A stretch of DNA of 64,000 nt, taken from assembly GCA_020637235.1 (NCBI GenBank), contig JACJWG010000004.1, positions 224,463 through 288,462 on the forward strand, given 5' to 3'. Below, piece by piece: positions 60,027-64,000 of the stretch (the stretch's first letter is position 1; each line of letters starts with the position of its first letter). The translations under genes and the position numbers were made by a program. A model generated the notes under the pieces. It saw only the letters and a program-made list of their open reading frames with translations. It was not told the origin of the DNA and did no database searches. Source of the DNA: Acidimicrobiaceae bacterium. GTDB taxonomy: Bacteria; Actinomycetota; Acidimicrobiia; Acidimicrobiales; Ilumatobacteraceae.

Positions 60027-60121
60027 TTCGTGAGCCGAATGCGCACATAGTGCGCATTCGGCTCACGGACCAATCCCGTCCGTGAGCGCGATGCGCACAT
60101 GCTGCGCATCCGGCTCACGAA
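60027..60121. repeat. Two 43-nt palindromes in tandem, 52-nt period
   Basis: Copies at 60027-60069 and 60079-60121, with a 9-nt spacer, give the same 43+9 layout as the three copies at 21765. The first has a perfect 16-bp stem GTGAGCCGAATGCGCA around CATAG. They sit between the convergent nucleoside phosphorylase and Fpg/Nei stops and may also act as a terminator. Confidence 0.95.
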
Positions 60122-60133
60122 GCAACCGGGTGG

Positions 60134-60970
60134 TTACTTCAGGAACTTGCTCGTGGTGTTGTCGGCCAGCACCTTGCCGCCCGTCTGACACGTGGGGCAG
60201 TACGCCACGGTGTAGCCGCTGTAGCTGACCGAGCGGATCGTGTCGCTGCACACCGGGCACGCCTCGCCGGCTCGCCCGTGCACCGCGCCCGGCCGGTCGG
60301 CCGACGAGCTCATGTCGGTGCGGGTGCGCTCGTACGCCAGGCCGTCGGCCACGCAGGCGTGGATCGCGTCGTGCACCGCCTGCGCGCCCTCGGCGCCGAG
60401 CTTGCCGGTCATCGCGAACGGCGACACCTTCGCCCGGTGGCACACCTCGTTGGCGAGCATCCGCCCCAGCCCGGCGATCATGTGCTGGTCGCGCAGGAAG
60501 CCGTGCAGCCGCATGTTGTGCGCAGCGAACCGAGCAGCCAGGTCGTCGGCCGACAACGACAGCGCGTCGGGCCCCAACCGGTCGAGCGGTGGGCCGTCGA
60601 TCCGATCGGCCGCCACGCACCACACCCCGGCGCGGCGTTCCTTGCCGGCCTCGGTGAGCAACAGCGCGGGCCCGTCGTCGAACACGAACCGCGCCTGGCC
60701 GTTGCGCGGCTTGAGCGACTGCTTGTCGTCCACCAGCAGCCGCCCGCCCTGCATCAGGTGCACCACGAACGTCACCGGCTGGAAGCGCAACAACAGGTAC
60801 TTGCCCCGCCGGCCGACCTCCACGAGCGGCAGCCCGTAGGCGGCATCGGGGGCCGGCACAGCGGTCTTCAGCGCGGTGAAGTTGAACGGCACGAAGCGGG
60901 TGAGCGAGCGACCGCGGAACTGCTCGGTCAGCCGCTCGGCGTGCGCCTGTACCTCGGGCAGCTCGGGCAC
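60134..60970 (-). CDS. Fpg/Nei-family DNA glycosylase
   Basis: A 278-residue base-excision enzyme. It starts MPELPEV (P2 nucleophile, E3), with K57 in RRGKYLLL, and ends in a zinc finger CPVC...CPTC. The helix-two-turn-helix region near 150-190 is GFLRDQHMIAGLGRMLANE. It removes oxidised purines or pyrimidines and nicks the abasic site. The non-canonical C-terminal tail (GGKVLADNTTSKFLK) and lack of the usual GRxxxxC spacing leave the Fpg/Nei split open. Confidence 0.93.
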   Translation of the reverse strand: MPELPEVQAHAERLTEQFRGRSLTRFVPFNFTALKTAVPAPDAAYGLPLVEVGRRGKYLLLRFQPVTFVVHLMQGGRLLVDDKQSLKPRNGQARFVFDDGPALLLTEAGKERRAGVWCVAADRIDGPPLDRLGPDALSLSADDLAARFAAHNMRLHGFLRDQHMIAGLGRMLANEVCHRAKVSPFAMTGKLGAEGAQAVHDAIHACVADGLAYERTRTDMSSSADRPGAVHGRAGEACPVCSDTIRSVSYSGYTVAYCPTCQTGGKVLADNTTSKFLK

Positions 60971-60991
60971 GTCAGCACCCCACCGGCGAGA

Positions 60992-61384
60992 TCACACGTA
61001 CTCCGTGCGCTCGCGCACCGTGGCGAACACGGCGTCGAGCGCCTTGAAGACCGGCTGCGACGACATCAGCTTCTGCTGGTCGCCGGAGAGCAGGATGCGG
61101 CCGCCGATGAACGCGTCCTGCGCGTCGAGGGCGCCGGTGGCGACGGCGACCGCGGTGTCCCACGTCTGTTGCATCCGCACGTGCTCGGGGAACGCGGCGC
61201 CCGCACCGAACGACGCCGACCCGTCGCCCACCTGCAGGTGGTACACGACGTCACCCTCGGGTCCGTCGGTCACCACCTGGGTGACACCGATCTCGTGCAC
61301 TCGGGCGAGCGACGCGAGGTCGGGGTTGCCCGCCACCTCGGCGGCGAGCGCATCGATCCAGTCCAGACTCAGGTACCGCACCAT
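60992..61384 (-). CDS. SCP2-type sterol/lipid-binding domain protein
   Basis: A 130-residue single-domain protein. VVYHLQVGDGSASFGAG, VRMQQTWDTAVAVATGALDAQDAFIGGRILLSGDQQKL matches the SCP-2 sterol-transfer fold found in many actinobacterial small proteins. It probably binds a lipid or acyl group. It is divergent from the next gene with 20 bp between starts and upstream of fpg/nei on the same strand. Confidence 0.78.
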   Translation of the reverse strand: MVRYLSLDWIDALAAEVAGNPDLASLARVHEIGVTQVVTDGPEGDVVYHLQVGDGSASFGAGAAFPEHVRMQQTWDTAVAVATGALDAQDAFIGGRILLSGDQQKLMSSQPVFKALDAVFATVRERTEYV

Positions 61385-61391
61385 CGCCGCC

Positions 61392-61397
61392 TAGTCT
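61392..61397 (+). promoter_or_regulatory. -10 box of a leaderless promoter, overlapping a divergent one
   Basis: TAGTCT with a 7-nt spacer before GTG 61405. The reverse strand reads CAGACT 8 nt before the SCP2 start at 61384, so two divergent -10 boxes overlap within 20 bp. Confidence 0.5.
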
Positions 61398-61404
61398 GCC
61401 CGAT

Positions 61405-62136
61405 GTGGACCCGATCGGCGCGGGGGAGCGCTCGCCCGACCTGCCGCCCGGCCTGAGCGGCGGCCGCCCGGCGTCCGACGAGCGGCGCCACCCCGACGCC
61501 ACCGTCGAGGCCTGGTGGTGGTGGGGATCGAGCACGGATCACGTCACCGGGGCCTTGATCGGTGTGTTCGTCGGGTTCGAGCTGCGCGGACGACGGTTCG
61601 ACTACTGGGCCGGCCTCGTGCGCGAGGGAGAGCCGTACCTGCTGATCGAGGAGCTCGACGGCACGGGGCTGCGCCAGGGACTCGAGATCAAGCCACCCGA
61701 GATGTGGGCCGGCCACGAGTGCGACGCGCCGTTCCGTCAGTGGAGCCTCGGCAACGAGGCCCACGGGGTGCTGCTCGACGACCCGCTCGAGGCCTGGCAG
61801 CGCGCCCACGGCACGCCGGTGCCGGTCACCTTCGACGTCGAGTGGTACGCCATGTCGACCGCCACGACGCTCGACGACCTCGTCCCCGGCGCCGACGGGT
61901 ACCGCCAGGAGGGCGAGGTCGACGTCCGTATCGAGCTCACCGAGGGGATCGTCTCGTTCACCGGTCCGGGCGAACGGGTGCACGTGTGGGGTGCCCCGTA
62001 CCTGCCAACATCGTTCGCCATGCCGAACGACACGCGTGGGGTGCGCGCCCCCTATCGCCGCCACGACGGACGACGGATCGACCAGGTGCTCGCCACCTCC
62101 CCCTCACGCGGCAGCCGGTGGTGGGTGAATCGATGA
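61405..62136 (+). CDS. Conserved hypothetical protein upstream of DUF3097
   Basis: A 243-residue cytoplasmic protein with no clear domain that I know. Notable parts: a Trp-rich EAWWWWGSS near residue 36, FDYWAGLVREGEPYLLIEELDG, and WYAMSTATTLDDL. It resembles hypothetical Actinobacteria proteins. The start GTG 61405 has TAGTCT 7 nt upstream, and the end overlaps the next gene's ATG (ATGA), so they are coupled. Function is unknown. Confidence 0.7.
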   Translation: MDPIGAGERSPDLPPGLSGGRPASDERRHPDATVEAWWWWGSSTDHVTGALIGVFVGFELRGRRFDYWAGLVREGEPYLLIEELDGTGLRQGLEIKPPEMWAGHECDAPFRQWSLGNEAHGVLLDDPLEAWQRAHGTPVPVTFDVEWYAMSTATTLDDLVPGADGYRQEGEVDVRIELTEGIVSFTGPGERVHVWGAPYLPTSFAMPNDTRGVRAPYRRHDGRRIDQVLATSPSRGSRWWVNR

Positions 62137-62942
62137 GCCGCGACATCCTCGACGAGTTCGAGCAGCAGCGCACCAAGCCGCGCTACCGAGAGGTGCCGGT
62201 GCGCACCGGCATGGTGGTGGAGGATCGCGCCACCGGCTTCTGCGGCGACGTCGTGAAGATCACCGTCGAGGCGGTCACGTTGCGCGACCGCGCCGGCAAC
62301 CACCGCCACTTCCGCTACAAGCCGGGCGGTTTCCTGGTCGACGGCAAGCCGGTGTCGCTCGTACGCCCCGCCACCAACGCCTCAGCCACCGCAGCCACCA
62401 CGCGCATCAGCGCGAGCGGGTCGATCACCTCGGCCGCTCCGGCGCGAGCCCGGGTTGCCAAGGCGAGCCGCATCTGGGTGGAGGGCAAGCACGACGCCGA
62501 GCTCGTCGAACACGTGTGGGGCGACGACCTGCGCGAGCTCGGCATCGTGGTCGAGCCGATGCACGGCATCGACCACCTCGTCGAGATGGTGACCGAGTTC
62601 GCACCCGGACCGGAACGTCGCCTCGGTGTGCTCGTCGATCACCTCGTCGACGGCTCGAAGGAGTCCCGGCTCGCGGCCCAGGTGATGCGCGCCTCACAAC
62701 ACGTGCTCGTGACCGGCCACCCGTTCGTCGACGTGTGGGAGGGGGTGCGACCGCGGGTGATCGACCTCGAGGCCTGGCCGCAGGTGCCACGCGGGCAGCC
62801 GTGGAAGGAGGGCATCTGCGCGGCGATCGGTGCGAACCCGGCGACGTTCTGGCCCCAGCTGCGCAACCGGGTCCGCACCTATGCCGACCTCCAACCCGAG
62901 CTCGTGGGCTCGGTGGAGCGGCTGATCGACTTCCTCAGCTGA
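62133..62942 (+). CDS. DUF3097-family protein
   Basis: A 269-residue protein of the actinobacterial DUF3097 family: VPVRTGMVVEDRATGFCGDVVKI at the start, the Toprim-like core RIWVEGKHDAELVEHVWGDDLRELGIVVEPMHGIDHL, then VTGHPFVDVWEGVRP and CAAIGANPATFWPQLRNRVRTYADL. The Toprim-like core suggests nucleic-acid or nucleotide metabolism, but the role is unproven. ATG 62133 overlaps the previous TGA (ATGA). It converges with DUF4349 by 8 nt. Confidence 0.88.
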   Translation: MSRDILDEFEQQRTKPRYREVPVRTGMVVEDRATGFCGDVVKITVEAVTLRDRAGNHRHFRYKPGGFLVDGKPVSLVRPATNASATAATTRISASGSITSAAPARARVAKASRIWVEGKHDAELVEHVWGDDLRELGIVVEPMHGIDHLVEMVTEFAPGPERRLGVLVDHLVDGSKESRLAAQVMRASQHVLVTGHPFVDVWEGVRPRVIDLEAWPQVPRGQPWKEGICAAIGANPATFWPQLRNRVRTYADLQPELVGSVERLIDFLS

Positions 62943-63990
62943 CCGGCTCGGCCTCACGATCGTCGACGGCGGGAGCCACCGGTGCGGGCGGCGGTGTCGT
63001 CGGCGACGGCAACGGGACGGACCGACGAGCCGGGCGCCGGCGGATCAGCGCCCGTGCCACCACTGCGACGACGAGCGCCACGGCCAGGAACGGTGCCACG
63101 TAGCCGAGGAACATCAACACCGCGGTGGCTGCGGTCACGAACGCCCGTCCGCCGGTGGCGAACGCGTCGCCGATCGAACGGTCGTCATCTGCCTCGACGG
63201 CGACGTCGGTCGCCTCCGGTTCCTCCGCAGGGGACGCGGTGGACAGGTCGACGGTGAGCGTGGCGAGTTCGGTGCCGTTGCGCAGGTTGCGCTGCGCGGC
63301 GAGCAGTTCCTCCAGCACCAGTTGCCGCGCCGTCAGCTCGCCCTCGAGCATCACCACCTCGCCGAGATCGGTGGCCGCGGCGAGCATCTGCTGCACCCGG
63401 TCGACGCTCTGCTGCGCCGAGACGATGCGGGTCTCGACGTCGGTGACACGGTCGGTGACGTCGTCGGAGCTCTGGTACCGGCCGACGAGATCACCGAGTG
63501 CGTCGAGGTCGGCGATCGCCGGTTCCACGGCTGCTGGTGGCAGCTTGATCGTGACGGTGCCCCGCGAGCGGTCGTCGCCTGCTGCGTCGCGATCGAGGGT
63601 GACGTCCGAGCCGTACACCAGACCATCGTGACGACCCGCGATCTCGATCACCTCGGGCAGCGCAGCGCCCACGTCGGGCACCTCGAGCGCCACGGTGACG
63701 TCGACGACGAGCAGTCGACCGGCGGTCGGATCGAGTGTCGACGCGCCGCCGCCCGTCGACACCGCACCGTCGTCGGATGCCGCGCCGGCGACGGTGTCGG
63801 CGGTCGCCGCCTCCCCCTGCTCGTCGGCACCGGGCGGCGCTGCGGTCCGGTCGATCGAGGCGGGGTCCACGCCGGCGCTGTCCTCGTCGTCACCCGCGCA
63901 CGCCGAGAGCGCGAGCAGTGAGACGAGTGCGATCACCGACATGGCACCCACCGGCCGGAAGCGGACCTGATGGTTGTTCACGTGTGCCAT
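62935..63990 (-). CDS. DUF4349-family membrane lipoprotein
   Basis: A 351-residue protein. A lipoprotein signal with lipobox (LLALSAC, Cys at ~31) begins it. The DUF4349 core (~95-260) shows LEVPDVGAALPEVIEIAGRHDGLV, DVTDRVTDVETRIVSAQQSVDRVQQML, and a coiled-coil segment EGELTARQLVLEELLAAQRNL. A C-terminal TM (~287-310) and basic tail follow, so the protein spans both the lipid anchor and a TM. Function is unknown; such proteins are thought to act in the envelope. ATG 63990 leaves 10 nt to the window edge. Confidence 0.87.
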   Translation of the reverse strand: MAHVNNHQVRFRPVGAMSVIALVSLLALSACAGDDEDSAGVDPASIDRTAAPPGADEQGEAATADTVAGAASDDGAVSTGGGASTLDPTAGRLLVVDVTVALEVPDVGAALPEVIEIAGRHDGLVYGSDVTLDRDAAGDDRSRGTVTIKLPPAAVEPAIADLDALGDLVGRYQSSDDVTDRVTDVETRIVSAQQSVDRVQQMLAAATDLGEVVMLEGELTARQLVLEELLAAQRNLRNGTELATLTVDLSTASPAEEPEATDVAVEADDDRSIGDAFATGGRAFVTAATAVLMFLGYVAPFLAVALVVAVVARALIRRRPARRSVPLPSPTTPPPAPVAPAVDDREAEPVS

Positions 63991-64000
63991 GGGCGTTCGA

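Overview
The window is 64 kb of very GC-rich, densely packed chromosomal DNA, with about 60 protein genes on both strands, no stretch over 300 bases without a gene, and no rRNA, tRNA or CRISPR seen. Gene content suggests a free-living high-GC actinobacterium, most likely of the Acidimicrobiia (Ilumatobacter-like). Pointers are mycofactocin genes (mftE, mftF and a mycofactocin-type OYE oxidoreductase), SCO6745, DUF3097 and DUF4395 family proteins, Tat lipoproteins, DedA and MprAB-like genes, many GTG starts and many leaderless-looking promoters. The species call is inference; no marker gene fixes it.

Layout. 1-2.5 kb: end of a Cys/Met-metabolism PLP enzyme, a small GNAT protein and a 2OG-oxygenase/HD-oxygenase pair that looks like a TmpA/TmpB phosphonate pathway. 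2.5-6.9 kb: SRPBCC protein, M23 peptidase and a repeat-rich secreted protein next to an OmpR-type two-component system. 7-11 kb: carotenoid oxygenase and a GH3 glucosidase with a PA14 insert. 11-19.6 kb: membrane protein, GNAT, YihY, Ung, ROK kinase, zinc metallopeptidase, DUF418 protein coupled to an unusual alanine-racemase-like protein, and a DUF4395 protein. 19.6-25.4 kb: etfA-fixC-fixX-etfB followed by mftE-mftF. 25.4-33.2 kb: MFS exporter, DedA, purK/purE, mycofactocin-type OYE, SCO6745 and SDR. 33.2-37.2 kb: Tat-lipoprotein carotenoid oxygenase, a solitary DNA methyltransferase and YaaA. 37.2-41 kb: large AAA/BTAD regulator divergent from an ECF sigma factor. 41-46.7 kb: small protein, CLC channel, PcrA helicase carrying an intein, flavodoxin-like protein. 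46.7-51.2 kb: Tat-lipoprotein serpin with a membrane partner, then a B12-binding mutase subunit and sucCD. 51.2-64 kb: membrane protein, purH, metF, aldehyde dehydrogenase, acyltransferase/SGNH protein, mdh, nucleoside phosphorylase, Fpg/Nei glycosylase, SCP2 protein, DUF3097 and DUF4349.

How genes may work together. MCM B12 subunit, SucCD and Mdh serve propionate/TCA flow; PurE, PurK and PurH serve purine synthesis; Ung, Fpg/Nei and PcrA serve DNA repair. EtfA/FixC/FixX/EtfB form an electron-transfer module ending at a quinone, lying beside mycofactocin genes and possibly taking electrons from mycofactocin- or flavin-dependent oxidoreductases (inference).

The strongest non-genic signals are: (1) a family of 43-nt palindromes, tandem with a 52-nt period at two loci; (2) a TANNNT box 6-7 nt upstream of at least 15 start codons, implying widespread leaderless transcription; (3) a PcrA intein with a GIY-YIG-like domain; (4) operator-like repeats upstream of several genes; (5) short tandem duplications that straddle stop codons.
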